62,698 nt of DNA from an uncultured Oscillospiraceae bacterium (GTDB taxonomy: Bacteria > Bacillota > Clostridia > Oscillospirales > Ruminococcaceae). Under the pieces are notes generated by a model. It was not told where the DNA came from and ran no database searches. It saw only the letters and a list, made by a program, of their open reading frames with translations. Both the position numbers and the translations under genes were made by a program. Positions within the stretch are counted from its first letter, which is position 1; every line of letters starts with the position of its first letter. This document shows positions 1-8,708 of the stretch, one piece after another. The DNA lies in the NCBI GenBank assembly GCA_910587135.1, contig CAJULF010000012.1:1-62698 (forward strand). Reading direction: 5' to 3'.

Positions 1-155
1 GCTAAAGCTACAAAAAGTCGTGCGTTTGCGAACGCAAACGCACGCGGTTTCCGCTAAGCATGCGGAGCGGAACGAAGTGAAGCGGAGTATGCTTAGCGGA
101 AATTTTGAAATTTTTTAAAATAATTAGCCTTAGGTCAACCTTTATATACAGACTG
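1..155 (+). repeat. Family A palindromic repeat, copy A1 (cut by window start)
   Basis: Starts inside the element and ends with the family's right end, TAGGTCAACC then TTTATATACAGACTG. It contains an 11-bp stem around GCGTTTGC/GCAAACGC and a 14-bp stem TTTCCGCTAAGCAT/ATGCTTAGCGGAAA, followed by TTTTGAAATTTTTT. It matches the other A copies listed below. The left end lies outside the window. Confidence 0.9.
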
Positions 156-156
156 T

Positions 157-190
157 GCGCCGTGCGGCATAATAGCCGCACGGCGCTTTT
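157..190 (+). terminator. Terminator-like hairpin beside repeat A1
   Basis: A perfect 11-bp stem, GCGCCGTGCGG/CCGCACGGCGC, with an 8-base loop is followed by TTTT. It directly abuts the right end of repeat A1, as seen at other A copies. It probably terminates a gene that lies to the left of the window. Confidence 0.7.
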
Positions 191-196
191 CTCAGC

Positions 197-225
197 TTGA
201 CAAAGCACCGGTAATGTGTTATAAT
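197..225 (+). promoter_or_regulatory. Sigma-A type promoter for the 275-1655 gene group
   Basis: TTGACA at 197-202 and TATAAT at 220-225 with a 17-bp spacer, about 50 bp upstream of the first start codon. Confidence 0.8.
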
Positions 226-274
226 GGAATACAATGATTAACATGGGGGAATTTTAAGTTTTAAGGAGCATAAT

Positions 275-505
275 ATGAGATTTGATGAGATTATCGTATA
301 TTTGATATTTTTCGGAATACCAATCGCGGCGCTGGTATGGTTTATAATATCCTTGGTACTATTTGCAAAAAGGGACAAAAGTAATGTCAGGCAGTGCAAA
401 GGGCGGCTTGTCCGGCTGATAATCTCCGCTGTTTCAGCGGGAGTGTTGGTGTTGGCGGTTGTGTCATTCATGGTAATGCTGACATTCGCGATCAGCCATA
501 TGTAA
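275..505 (+). CDS. Small membrane protein of unknown function (76 aa)
   Basis: I do not recognise this protein. It has two hydrophobic segments, roughly residues 6-30 and 48-72, separated by a basic stretch with several Lys and Arg, so it is probably a two-helix integral membrane protein. The start is supported by AAGGAG six bases upstream and by a consensus promoter about 50 bp further up. It is followed by a 45-aa membrane peptide and a PstS-like binding protein on the same strand, so the three probably form one transcript. Function cannot be inferred from the sequence. Confidence 0.7.
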   Translation: MRFDEIIVYLIFFGIPIAALVWFIISLVLFAKRDKSNVRQCKGRLVRLIISAVSAGVLVLAVVSFMVMLTFAISHM

Positions 506-557
506 AGCTTAAACGGTTGCCGATGCTAACGGAAAAATTTTTATACGGGAGATTTTT

Positions 558-695
558 ATGAGTGAAAAGCTGTTCCGCCGAATTTTCTTCGCGCTGCTCG
601 CAATAGGTCTTGTCAGCGTTATAGTTCTGGTATGCTATACGGTTTATTTATACAACAACTGCTCGATAATATCCTATATCGCAAACGGGAGATAA
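558..695 (+). CDS. Very small membrane peptide of unknown function (45 aa)
   Basis: An ATG preceded by a GGGAG-type ribosome binding site opens a 45-codon frame ending at TAA 693-695. The product begins MSEKLFRRIFF and has one long hydrophobic segment, roughly residues 9-31, so it should be a single-pass membrane peptide. Its stop lies three bases before the ATG of the PstS-like gene, and the end of this frame carries that gene's ribosome binding site, which suggests translational coupling. No family is recognised. Confidence 0.65.
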   Translation: MSEKLFRRIFFALLAIGLVSVIVLVCYTVYLYNNCSIISYIANGR

Positions 696-698
696 AAT

Positions 699-1655
699 AT
701 GAAACCAATAAAACAAATAGGCGCTTTAGTGCTGATAGCGGCGCTGTTTACCGCATTTGACCTTGCCATATATAATGTATTCACAAAACGATATATTAAC
801 CACACAAGCGAGGGTATGCAGGCAAAGTCGGTAGAGTTGGACAAGTATCTTCCATTTGAGGAAGATTCAGAGGTCGTGAAAATAAACTCCTCACTTACTC
901 TTGAGGGCAATCTGCCCGTGCTGGACGGCGCGGCGGCTCTCTACCCCGTGTTCTCGGCGTTTGTAAACGCGGTATACCCCGAAAACAGCGTGAGCTTCAA
1001 CGGTGAGAGCTTCACGCCCGAAAGCGCGCTTCAATTCAGCAATACAAGGGGAGCGTACAAAGCCGTAGCTGACGGCACAGCGGATATAATATTCTGCGCC
1101 AAGCCATCAGCGGAACAGCTTGCCTATGCCGAGGAAAAGGGCGCGGAGCTGGAGCTTGTTCCGATAGGCTGCGAGGCGTTCGTTTTCCTTGTGAACAAGA
1201 ATAATCCCGTTGACGGGCTGACCTCGGAGCAGGTGCGAAAGATCTACTTGGGAGAGATAACGCGCTGGTCGGAGGTGGGCGGCGACAGCGCCCTTATCGA
1301 CGCGCTTCAGCGCAACGAAGGCAGCGGCAGCCAAACGGGTATGTTGTCCTTTATGGGCGATACGGAAATGAAGCGTAACCCCATGGGCTTTATGGGCAGC
1401 GCCATAGGCTATTCCTACCGTTATTATGTGGAGGGGATAGTTGAAAACGGCGGTGTGAAAATGCTCGCGCTGGACGGAGTTTATCCTGACAAGCAAAATG
1501 TCGCAAATGGCAGCTACCCCATAATAGGAAACCTGTACGCGGTCTATGACAAATCCAACCCTAACCCCAATATCCCCGTTCTTATAGACTGGATACTTTC
1601 CGAGGAGGGACAGCGGATAGTGGAGGAAAGCGGATACTCCCCTCTTAAAGCATAA
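699..1655 (+). CDS. PstS-like periplasmic-binding-fold protein, membrane anchored (318 aa)
   Basis: The protein has an N-terminal hydrophobic anchor (about residues 8-25, no lipobox Cys) followed by a PBP-type fold. Typical PstS-like features are the segment with DIIFCAKPS, the stretch LTSEQVRKIYLGEITRWSEV, and a Ser/Gly anion-binding loop NEGSGSQTG near residue 208. In PstS this loop binds phosphate, so an oxyanion ligand is plausible but not proven. No PstCAB permease or ATPase is nearby, so it may be a stand-alone sensor or binding protein. It is preceded by two tiny membrane proteins in the same apparent transcript. Confidence 0.8.
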   Translation: MKPIKQIGALVLIAALFTAFDLAIYNVFTKRYINHTSEGMQAKSVELDKYLPFEEDSEVVKINSSLTLEGNLPVLDGAAALYPVFSAFVNAVYPENSVSFNGESFTPESALQFSNTRGAYKAVADGTADIIFCAKPSAEQLAYAEEKGAELELVPIGCEAFVFLVNKNNPVDGLTSEQVRKIYLGEITRWSEVGGDSALIDALQRNEGSGSQTGMLSFMGDTEMKRNPMGFMGSAIGYSYRYYVEGIVENGGVKMLALDGVYPDKQNVANGSYPIIGNLYAVYDKSNPNPNIPVLIDWILSEEGQRIVEESGYSPLKA

Positions 1656-1696
1656 ACCCGCGGTTCAAAAAAACTTAAGTCTTACCCCAAAAGCCC

Positions 1697-1725
1697 TTGA
1701 CAACATAATGTGACAGTGATATAAT
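1697..1725 (+). promoter_or_regulatory. Sigma-A type promoter upstream of the MBOAT gene
   Basis: TTGACA at 1697-1702 and TATAAT at 1720-1725, spacer 17 bp. It gives a leader of about 170 nt before the start codon at 1906. Confidence 0.85.
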
Positions 1726-1775
1726 TAAAGAAAAAGACATTTTATGGGGAAAGCTGTACAAGATTTACATGAATC

Positions 1776-1852
1776 GAACGCCGACTGTACGCCGACGTTC
1801 CGAATAGAGTTTTGTCCCGTTTTTCACGCGAGGGAGCGTCCCTCCGAACGGG
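1776..1852 (+). promoter_or_regulatory. Structured 5' leader of the MBOAT gene
   Basis: Two stem-loops lie between the promoter and the MBOAT start: GAACG/CGTTC at 1776-1800 with inner GGCG pairing, and CCCGTT/AACGGG at 1816-1852 enclosing GAGGGA/TCCCTC. I could not match it to a named riboswitch. It could modulate expression or be a chance structure. Confidence 0.4.
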
Positions 1853-1905
1853 GCATTTGCTTTTGTTAAAAAAATACGTCAGCTGCCATTCGATATGGGG
1901 GAACT

Positions 1906-3375
1906 ATGGTATTTTCCGATTTATTTTTTCTGTATATATTTATTCCCGCTGTAATGCTGTGCTACGCGCTTGCCCGCTGCGCGGACTCCGCTTATGTGAA
2001 AAGCATGGGCAGCGGTCATTATTCCGCACCCGCAAACACCATGCCCTATTCCAATGCGGTACTTATCATATTCTCTTTGATATTCTACGCATGGGGTGAG
2101 CCGACCTATATCGCGCTTATGATCATAAGCATTATAATAAACTATATCGCGGGTCTGTGCATAGACAGGGGCAGACGGAAATCCAAAGCCGCGCTTATAG
2201 TGGGTATTGTTATAAATATCGGGCTTATCGGGGTTTTCAAATATGCTAACCTGATAATGGAAACACTCGGCTTTATGGGGCTTCCCGTGGAAAGCCCCGG
2301 GATCGCCCTTCCGATAGGCATCAGCTTTTACACGTTTCAGGCGCTCTCTTATCTTGTGGACGTCTACCGCGGAGAGGTTTGTGCGCAAAGAAGCTTCGCG
2401 GCGCTGCTGCTTTACATTTCAATGTTCCCGCAGCTTATCGCCGGACCTATCGTGCGCTACTCCACCATTGCCGCGGAAATAAACAACCGCCGCATCACCT
2501 TTGAGGACATCTCCGAGGGTTCATTCCGCTTTCTGACAGGGCTTGGCAAAAAGGTGATTCTCGCCAACGAGCTTTCCGAAATTTCTTCCAAATTCCTTGA
2601 CGGCAATCTGGATTCCCTCACTACGGGCGGCGCGTGGCTGGGAATAGCCGCCTATACCTTGCAGATATATTTTGACTTTTCGGGCTATTCGGATATGGCA
2701 ATAGGCATGGGGCGCTGTCTGGGCTTTCATTTCAACGACAACTTCAAGTACCCCTATATCTCCTGCACCATAACGGAGTTCTGGCGCAGATGGCATATAT
2801 CTCTGAGCAGCTTTTTCCGCGATTATGTTTATATTCCGCTCGGCGGCAACCGCAAGCATCAGCCGCTTAACATACTGGTAGTGTGGTTTCTTACGGGACT
2901 GTGGCACGGCGCGAGCTGGAATTTCGTGCTGTGGGGCTTATATTTCGGCGCGATAGTGCTGCTGGAGAAATACACGATACTTAAGACGCGCGACAAAATA
3001 CCGAGCTTTTTTTTGCATATTTACAGCCTGTTTTTAATTATTTTCGGCTGGGTGATATTTTATTTTGAAGACTTTTCCCGTCTTGGGCAATTTATAAGGA
3101 TACTGTTCGGAGGCGGCGCGGGTGCATGGGATATCGTGGTGCAGAACGAGCTTTTCGGCAGCATCTGGCTGCTGTTGGCGGCTGTGATATGCTGTTTGCC
3201 CATCGCACCGTGTATACAGAAGCTGTACGACAGAGCGGGACGCGCCCCCGACGGGGCGGGCGCGGCAGCGTTCCTTACGTTTTCAAAAATTGTGTGCGCG
3301 TTTGCGCTGCTTGCGGCGAGCACTCTGCTGCTGATAGGAAATACCACAAACGCGTTCCTTTATACGAGATTTTGA
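1906..3375 (+). CDS. MBOAT family O-acyltransferase (AlgI/DltB-like), 489 aa
   Basis: This is a polytopic membrane protein of normal length for the membrane-bound O-acyltransferase family. It carries the conserved block FWRRWHISLSSFFRDYVYIP and the later LWHGASWNFVLWG with the invariant His. MBOAT proteins of this kind move acyl groups across the membrane onto extracellular polysaccharides such as alginate or teichoic acids. A DHHW protein, a frequent partner, lies downstream at 3975, with a VOC gene in between. The start follows GGGGGA five bases upstream. Substrate is unknown; polysaccharide O-acetylation is the likely role. Confidence 0.92.
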   Translation: MVFSDLFFLYIFIPAVMLCYALARCADSAYVKSMGSGHYSAPANTMPYSNAVLIIFSLIFYAWGEPTYIALMIISIIINYIAGLCIDRGRRKSKAALIVGIVINIGLIGVFKYANLIMETLGFMGLPVESPGIALPIGISFYTFQALSYLVDVYRGEVCAQRSFAALLLYISMFPQLIAGPIVRYSTIAAEINNRRITFEDISEGSFRFLTGLGKKVILANELSEISSKFLDGNLDSLTTGGAWLGIAAYTLQIYFDFSGYSDMAIGMGRCLGFHFNDNFKYPYISCTITEFWRRWHISLSSFFRDYVYIPLGGNRKHQPLNILVVWFLTGLWHGASWNFVLWGLYFGAIVLLEKYTILKTRDKIPSFFLHIYSLFLIIFGWVIFYFEDFSRLGQFIRILFGGGAGAWDIVVQNELFGSIWLLLAAVICCLPIAPCIQKLYDRAGRAPDGAGAAAFLTFSKIVCAFALLAASTLLLIGNTTNAFLYTRF

Positions 3376-3387
3376 GGTGAGTAAAAA

Positions 3388-3816
3388 ATGGACAAAAAGA
3401 AGCACGAAATAATCCCCTATCTGTCGTTCAAAGGGAACTGCGAGGAAGCTCTCAGCGCCTATATCAAGGCTTTCGGCGGCGAGATATATTATATGTCCCG
3501 CTGGTCGGAGGAAACGGCGGACGCGCCGGAGCTCATCGGAAAGGTAATGCACACGGAATTTGCGCTCGGCGGCACGCGTATGGCAGCGGGAGATACCGTT
3601 GAAAGCGCGGGCGGAAATACGGATATCAGACTGATGGTGCATATGGACACAATTGAGGAGGCGCTGAATACCGTATCGGTTCTGGCGGAGAGCGGAACGG
3701 TGCTTTCACCGTTGAAGCCGCATCCCGAGCCGGACGATGGCGGCTGCGGCTCTGCCACGAGAGATCGCTTCGGGTTCATCTGGATAATTACCTGTCCTAA
3801 TCCGAACAAACAGTAA
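3388..3816 (+). CDS. VOC superfamily (PhnB/glyoxalase-like) protein, 142 aa
   Basis: The product begins MDKKKHEIIPYLSFKGNCEEAL, the typical opening of the PhnB-like branch of the vicinal oxygen chelate superfamily, and ends with a block containing TRDRFGFIWIIT. Such proteins are small cytoplasmic betaalpha-betabetabeta folds, often of unknown substrate. The gene begins 12 bp after the MBOAT stop with GAGGTGAG as ribosome binding site, so it is co-transcribed with it. It has no evident link to polysaccharide acetylation and may be a passenger in the operon. A specific enzymatic activity cannot be assigned. Confidence 0.85.
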   Translation: MDKKKHEIIPYLSFKGNCEEALSAYIKAFGGEIYYMSRWSEETADAPELIGKVMHTEFALGGTRMAAGDTVESAGGNTDIRLMVHMDTIEEALNTVSVLAESGTVLSPLKPHPEPDDGGCGSATRDRFGFIWIITCPNPNKQ

Positions 3817-3839
3817 GGAGCAACATTTCGCCCGTGTGA

Positions 3840-3960
3840 CAAAATCAGCCTTCGCCAAGAGCATAATCCGGCTTCCACGGGAAAATTCCTCGCGGAAGCC
3901 CGAGTGCGTAAGACGGGCAGAGCGGAGTGTTGCGTACTCGGGCGGGTCGCGGATTTTTTT
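3840..3960. other. Intergenic palindromic stretch between VOC and DHHW genes
   Basis: Outer arms CCCGAGT (3899-3905) and ACTCGGG enclose a GC-rich loop, with further self-complementary pieces (CTTCC/GGAAG) nearby, then TTTTTTTTAT before the DHHW ribosome binding site. It is reminiscent of the dispersed palindromic repeats in this window but shares no clear ends with them. It may form an intraoperonic hairpin. Confidence 0.35.
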
Positions 3961-3974
3961 TATAAGGAGTTAAT

Positions 3975-5459
3975 ATGAAGCCTAAAAACGAGAAAAAATA
4001 TAAAGCTCCAAAGCCTACCAAGCGGCAGAGAGCAATGAACGCAGCGTATCTCGCGACCATACTCGTGGCGTTTGAGGCGGTCGGGCTGTCAATGCTTATT
4101 TTTCCGCGCTCCACATACAGCGAAAGCGAGCGCAGAGAGCTGGAGAAATTCCCCGAGCTTACCGCGAAAAGCTATTTTGAGGGAGATTTCACCGAGGGGA
4201 TAAGCAGTTGGTTCAGCGACACAGTGCCGTATCGGGATAACCTCACGGAAATGTCGGTGGCGCTGCGGGAGCTTTCGGGCTTCCGACAGGACGGTATACG
4301 GCTTCACAACGTCAACGTCGGCAGCAAGCCCGACGATACTCCGTCTACCCCGTCAACCGCCGCACCAAAACCCTCAACTACGCCGACCGCTCCCGTTACC
4401 TCGGCGAATTCTTCGGGCAGCCCCAACGGCAATCCACCAAGCTCCGAGCCTGACGATACCTCCGCTCCCGCCAACGGCAATCACGAAATAGACCCCATTC
4501 AGCAGCAGATATACAACGATGACGCGGTTAATATCACTAACAACGGCATAGCGGTTGTCGGCACGCGTGCGCTTATGCTGTACGGCGGAAATCTTTCGGT
4601 AAGCGAAAGCTACGCGGGGGTCATCAACAAATTTAAGGAAGCACTGGGCGCCGATGTGAATGTGTACAGCATGGTCATACCCACTTCATGCGAGTTTTAC
4701 AGCCCACCCGCCGTCCGTGAGCTTTGCGGCAGTCAGCTTGACAATATAAATTGTGTAATTGACAACCTGCGTGAAGACGTGAAGGCCGTGGATGCGTACA
4801 CTCCGCTTGCGGAGCATACCGATGAGGAAATATTCCTGCGCACAGACCATCACTGGGCGCACCTCGGCGCGTATTATACCGCAAAGGAGTTCGCGGCAGT
4901 GGCGGGAGTTCCCTTTGCGGATATATCCGAATACGAAAAGCGGGTCGTTCACGACTATGTGGGAACAATGTACGCCTACTCCGAGGATATAGTGCTTAAA
5001 AACAACCCCGAGGAGTTTTATTACTACGTACCCACCCATGTAAATTACACCGCCACCTACACCAACTATATCCTGAATGAAGATGGCGCGATAGTGGGCG
5101 CGGAGCAGCCATTCGAGGCGGATTTCTTTATAAAATACCCCGACGGGAACAGCATGGCTTACTGCACCTTTATGGGCGGCGACGCGAAAATAGTCCGCGT
5201 AAATTCCGACGCGGGAACGGGACGCAAACTGATTATTTTCAAGGATAGCTACGGCAACGCCATTCCCTCATGGCTGTTTGGCTCTTTTGACGAAATTCAT
5301 GTGGTGGATTACCGCTACTTCACCCACAACGCGATAGAATATATCAAGTCAAACGGTATTACAGACGTGCTTTTCGCCAACAACGCTTTCGGAGCGGCGA
5401 CCGCCTCAACAGTTACAAGATATGAAAACTTTATCGCCCAGAATGACCGAGGATTTTAA
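3975..5459 (+). CDS. DHHW family protein, probable partner of MBOAT acyltransferase (494 aa)
   Basis: A basic N-terminus is followed by one transmembrane helix (about residues 22-43), an exported domain, a Pro/Ser/Thr/Asn-rich linker (about residues 115-165) and a second domain with the signature RTDHHW that names the family. DHHW proteins resemble AlgJ/AlgX, SGNH-like extracellular acetyl-handling proteins encoded with MBOAT genes. A Ser in KDSYGNAIPSW could belong to the SGNH-like site. Start supported by AAGGAG seven bases upstream. The probable role is completing O-acetylation of a surface polysaccharide outside the membrane. Confidence 0.88.
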   Translation: MKPKNEKKYKAPKPTKRQRAMNAAYLATILVAFEAVGLSMLIFPRSTYSESERRELEKFPELTAKSYFEGDFTEGISSWFSDTVPYRDNLTEMSVALRELSGFRQDGIRLHNVNVGSKPDDTPSTPSTAAPKPSTTPTAPVTSANSSGSPNGNPPSSEPDDTSAPANGNHEIDPIQQQIYNDDAVNITNNGIAVVGTRALMLYGGNLSVSESYAGVINKFKEALGADVNVYSMVIPTSCEFYSPPAVRELCGSQLDNINCVIDNLREDVKAVDAYTPLAEHTDEEIFLRTDHHWAHLGAYYTAKEFAAVAGVPFADISEYEKRVVHDYVGTMYAYSEDIVLKNNPEEFYYYVPTHVNYTATYTNYILNEDGAIVGAEQPFEADFFIKYPDGNSMAYCTFMGGDAKIVRVNSDAGTGRKLIIFKDSYGNAIPSWLFGSFDEIHVVDYRYFTHNAIEYIKSNGITDVLFANNAFGAATASTVTRYENFIAQNDRGF

Positions 5460-5488
5460 AAACTATCCATCTAAAAAATGAATGAAAA

Positions 5489-5526
5489 AACCGGGGGCTG
5501 CGGATCGCGCACCTCCGGTTATTTTC
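5489..5526 (+). terminator. Intrinsic terminator after the DHHW gene
   Basis: Stem AACCGGGGG/CCTCCGGTT with one mismatch, followed by ATTTTC. It lies 30 bp beyond the DHHW stop and about 20 bp before repeat A2. Confidence 0.65.
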
Positions 5527-5545
5527 ATTCTCGCCAATATATCGG

Positions 5546-5736
5546 TATGTAGAAAAAGCCTGTTGACAACGCGCTGTCGGCGCATTAAATTTCAAAAAGT
5601 ACACATTTGCCGAATGGCAAATGTGCACGGTTTCCGCAGTCGCGCAGAGCGAAACGTAGTGAAGCGGAGCGTGAATGCGGAAATTTTGAAATTTTTTTAA
5701 ATAACCGGCCTTAGGTCAACTTTTATACACAGGTTG
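5546..5736 (+). repeat. Family A palindromic repeat, copy A2
   Basis: Complete copy: begins TGTAGAAAAAGCC and ends with TAGGTCAAC and ATACACAGGTTG. Its first hairpin uses CACATTTGCC/GGCAAATGTG, unlike A1, and its second uses TTTCCGCA...TGCGGAAA. It lies between convergent genes. Confidence 0.9.
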
Positions 5737-5780
5737 ATATATATATCGGAGCTTTGGGCTTTTACTTTAACCGTGTACTG

Positions 5781-6470
5781 TCAGCCTTCAACAGACGCCG
5801 CCCAATCCTCCACTGCCTTGAACACCTGCTTTGTCCTTTGCTCCGCAAGCTCGGGCGAGGTATCGGGGGAATAGGCGGTGGGCGCGTTCGGCAGCCCCGC
5901 GAGCATGGCGCACTCATATTCCGAAAGCTCCATGGGAATTTTCCCGCAATATCCCTCCGATGCCGCGGCGATGCCGTAATAGCCGCTGCCGAAATATATC
6001 GTATTAACATACAGCTCGAAAATCTCGTTCTTGCTGTACTTCTTTTCAAGCGCAAAGGCTGCGTATATTTCGGCGAATTTCCGCTCGGGCTTTTTCTCCT
6101 GTGTAAAAAACAGATTCTTGGCAAGCTGTTGAGTGATTGTGCTTCCGCCCTGCTCGAATGAGAGCGTGCATATGTCGTGCCACAGCGCCCTGCATATCGA
6201 TAGTATATTTATACCGCAGTGAGTGTCGAATTTCCTGTCCTCCACCGCCTTTACCGCGTTTATGTAGTAATCGGGAAGCTCGTCTATCAGCACGAAATCC
6301 TCCCTTTGCCGGATAAGCTCCACTGTCGTTTCCATTGGGTTCTCTTCCATGGCGTCACTGTAAAGAACAGCCCCCTTTACGGCGAAAAATCCCAGAATAA
6401 TGACCGCCGCCAGAGCCAGCCCCAGCCCTATCCTCAGTGTCCACCTTCCCACAGCCTTGATAACCTTCAT
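5781..6470 (-). CDS. mtgA: Monofunctional peptidoglycan glycosyltransferase (GT51), 229 aa
   Basis: A single N-terminal transmembrane helix (about residues 14-36) precedes a GT51 domain. Diagnostic motifs are AVEDRKFDTHCGI with the catalytic Glu near residue 77, and EQGGSTITQQLAKNLF at about 106-121, plus a second Glu in NEIFELYVNTIYFG. No transpeptidase domain follows, so it should polymerise lipid II into glycan strands only. It is the last gene of a group with a Bce-type transporter, which ties the group to cell-envelope defence. The mtgA symbol follows family homology; Firmicute names vary. Confidence 0.9.
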   Translation of the reverse strand: MKVIKAVGRWTLRIGLGLALAAVIILGFFAVKGAVLYSDAMEENPMETTVELIRQREDFVLIDELPDYYINAVKAVEDRKFDTHCGINILSICRALWHDICTLSFEQGGSTITQQLAKNLFFTQEKKPERKFAEIYAAFALEKKYSKNEIFELYVNTIYFGSGYYGIAAASEGYCGKIPMELSEYECAMLAGLPNAPTAYSPDTSPELAEQRTKQVFKAVEDWAASVEG

Positions 6471-6519
6471 AACCTTACACCCCTATGATAATACGCCGAA
6501 GTTCAATGCATATACAGAG

Positions 6520-6681
6520 TCAGCTGCCCTCCCCTCCCAGTTTGTCAAGCAGCTTGTCGGTAATTCCCAGCACTCCCCACAAAACCGCAAAGCATATCAC
6601 CGCGGGAACGGCAAAAATGCCGATAATCACCAGACTTAAAGCATGCGCGGTTTTGTAGGGCAATCCGTCCTTTTTTTTCAT
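6520..6681 (-). CDS. Small single-pass membrane protein, unknown function (53 aa)
   Basis: The frame opens with MKKKDGLPYKTAHALS and has one hydrophobic segment at about residues 14-38. Its ATG is two bases past the stop of the ABC permease gene, and the permease's last codons provide AAGGTG as ribosome binding site, so it is almost surely translated within the transporter operon. No family recognised. Its position suggests an accessory role for the transporter or the following transglycosylase. Confidence 0.75.
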   Translation of the reverse strand: MKKKDGLPYKTAHALSLVIIGIFAVPAVICFAVLWGVLGITDKLLDKLGGEGS

Positions 6682-6683
6682 AA

Positions 6684-8708
6684 TCAGTTCACCTTACCGC
6701 TTACGATACTGTAATAGCTTCTTGATGTAATTATATACACAACAACATACAATATTGCAAACGCAATATAACAGCATACCGTTACCATCGCCAGAAATCC
6801 CACATCGGTCATGGCAAACAGCCTTAACAGCTTGGAGATTATCGAAAACGCGAACGCTGTGTGTATTCCCGCCGCGACAAGCGGCATAAAGAACACCGTA
6901 AGCACCTGCGAATTGATGGATCTGCGTATCTCCTGCTTTGTCATGCCCACATTGCGCAGAATCTCAAAGCGCCTGTTATCCTCAAAGCCCTCGCTCACCT
7001 GTTTATAGTACATTATCAGCACCGCCGCGAGTATGAACACGCTTCCCAGAAGTATTCCGAGGAAAAACAGCCCGCCGTACAGCGCGTAGAAGTCCTCGCG
7101 GTCGGATTCAACGCAGTTTCCGGATACCGAGGTATCGAAATAGCCGCTGTCCTCCGAAAACGGTCCTGCCTCATCCCAGATTCCGTGCCTTATATCGTCG
7201 TATATCTCCAGCTTTTTATCCCTGTCACAGTCCAGATCAAAACCGTAGTAATATGTCACACTCGAGGGACAGTCATACACATCAAGCTGGTAGTCATAGA
7301 TATCACCCATTATGCCCGTATCCCTTACCAGAAGATAAACGGAGGGCATTACGTTTGCAACGTCATTCCCGATAAGCTCAAAGTTTTCAAGCCGCTTTTT
7401 TATATTGAATGTGCCGAATTCGTCCAGCTTAATGGAGTCGTAATTGTATGGCTGCAATTTGCAGTAAATTGCAGCTTCGCCTTCGGAAAGCCCAGGATCA
7501 TCGCCTGTAATGCGGGAATATTCGTCCGCGGGTATGATATAAATGCTTCTAACATCATCAATGAGGTTAGCGTCGTATCGCGGCGACATCAACACTTCGC
7601 CGTCAACAAATTTGCCCGTGATGTTCAGATAGGGATAATACAGCTCGTTTTGTATCTGCTCGCCATACCCGCTTACTTTTTTGTGAACATAATCTATGAA
7701 CGGCGGTATGGCCTCAGCTTCGACCGTATGAGGCGACAGAATTATATCGCGCGGATAGCGCTGCTGAAGCATTCTCTCCTCGCCCGCGTAAAGACATATC
7801 GTGGAGGAGAGCGTTACCAGCACCATTGTGGACAATATGCAGATGGAAGCCAGACCCGCGCCGTTGCGCTTCATGCGGTAAGCCATCTGAGATACCGAAA
7901 TGAAGTGGTTTGTTTTGTAGTAGTAATTTTTGTTTTTTTGCAGCAGCTTGCAGTACGCCACCGAGCCAGCTATAAATAAAAGGTATGTTCCCACGATGAC
8001 CATAAGAACCGCCAGAAAAAACGCGAAAACAGCCATGATCGGCTCTTTTATGGTGATCGCCATATAATATGCCGTACCCAACAGAACAAGTCCCAGCAGC
8101 GCGGGGATAACCCTTGCTTTCGGCGGGCGCTCGCCCGCGCTCTCGCTGTGAAGAAGCTCGATGGGTCTTGCCCTGAACACCTGACGCAGCGAATTGAGAA
8201 GTATCAGGAAGAAAATTATTCCGTAGAATATCAGCGCAAGCACCATAACGAAAGGGTTGACCTCAAATCCGACCGCCGCCTGCTCCCCCAGCATCTTTGC
8301 CGCTCCCAGCATTGCCAGCTTTGAGAACAATATTCCCACACCTATGCCGGCGGTCATAGACACCGCGAAAATTATCAGCGTTTCCCATATCATTATCCGC
8401 GCTATATTCAGCTTGCCCATGCCGAGAATATTGTAAAGTCCCAGTTCCTTTTTTCGGCGCTTGATAAGAAACGAGTTGGTATAAAACAGGAATATTGCCG
8501 AGAAAACAACCATAACTACCACGCCGAAGCCCAGCATTTCGCTCATAAGATTTCCGCCGCGCACATTATTCAGAAAATCACCGTATGTCAGAAAGCCTAC
8601 GATGTAGAACATCATTATCATTCCCGAGCAGGTAAGGATATAGGGGATATATGTGCGCCCGTTCTTGCGTATGCCGCTTGCGGCAAGCCGTAAATAAAGC
8701 CCTGTCAT
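6684..8708 (-). CDS. BceB-like FtsX-family ABC transporter permease (674 aa)
   Basis: The architecture is that of the peptide-7 exporter permeases: four N-terminal helices, further helices to about residue 260, a large extracytoplasmic domain (about 310-530), then the C-terminal helices. Length is normal for BceB/VraG-type proteins, which detoxify lipid-II-binding peptides such as bacitracin by freeing the lipid target. The ATG overlaps the stop of the ATPase gene by one base, so the two are translationally coupled. No BceRS-type two-component system is encoded in the window. Ligand unknown. Confidence 0.9.
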   Translation of the reverse strand: MTGLYLRLAASGIRKNGRTYIPYILTCSGMIMMFYIVGFLTYGDFLNNVRGGNLMSEMLGFGVVVMVVFSAIFLFYTNSFLIKRRKKELGLYNILGMGKLNIARIMIWETLIIFAVSMTAGIGVGILFSKLAMLGAAKMLGEQAAVGFEVNPFVMVLALIFYGIIFFLILLNSLRQVFRARPIELLHSESAGERPPKARVIPALLGLVLLGTAYYMAITIKEPIMAVFAFFLAVLMVIVGTYLLFIAGSVAYCKLLQKNKNYYYKTNHFISVSQMAYRMKRNGAGLASICILSTMVLVTLSSTICLYAGEERMLQQRYPRDIILSPHTVEAEAIPPFIDYVHKKVSGYGEQIQNELYYPYLNITGKFVDGEVLMSPRYDANLIDDVRSIYIIPADEYSRITGDDPGLSEGEAAIYCKLQPYNYDSIKLDEFGTFNIKKRLENFELIGNDVANVMPSVYLLVRDTGIMGDIYDYQLDVYDCPSSVTYYYGFDLDCDRDKKLEIYDDIRHGIWDEAGPFSEDSGYFDTSVSGNCVESDREDFYALYGGLFFLGILLGSVFILAAVLIMYYKQVSEGFEDNRRFEILRNVGMTKQEIRRSINSQVLTVFFMPLVAAGIHTAFAFSIISKLLRLFAMTDVGFLAMVTVCCYIAFAILYVVVYIITSRSYYSIVSGKVN

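Noticed and set aside
699..1655. Phosphate ABC transporter operon (pstSCAB)
   Set aside because: Only a PstS-like protein is present; downstream is an MBOAT gene with its own promoter and no permease genes.
3388..3816. Antibiotic-resistance (fosfomycin or bleomycin) protein
   Set aside because: The sequence is of the PhnB-like VOC branch and lacks features specific to FosA/B or Ble proteins.
6861..7979. 372-codon plus-strand frame
   Set aside because: It is antisense to the well-supported FtsX-like permease, has no SD and no recognisable domain.
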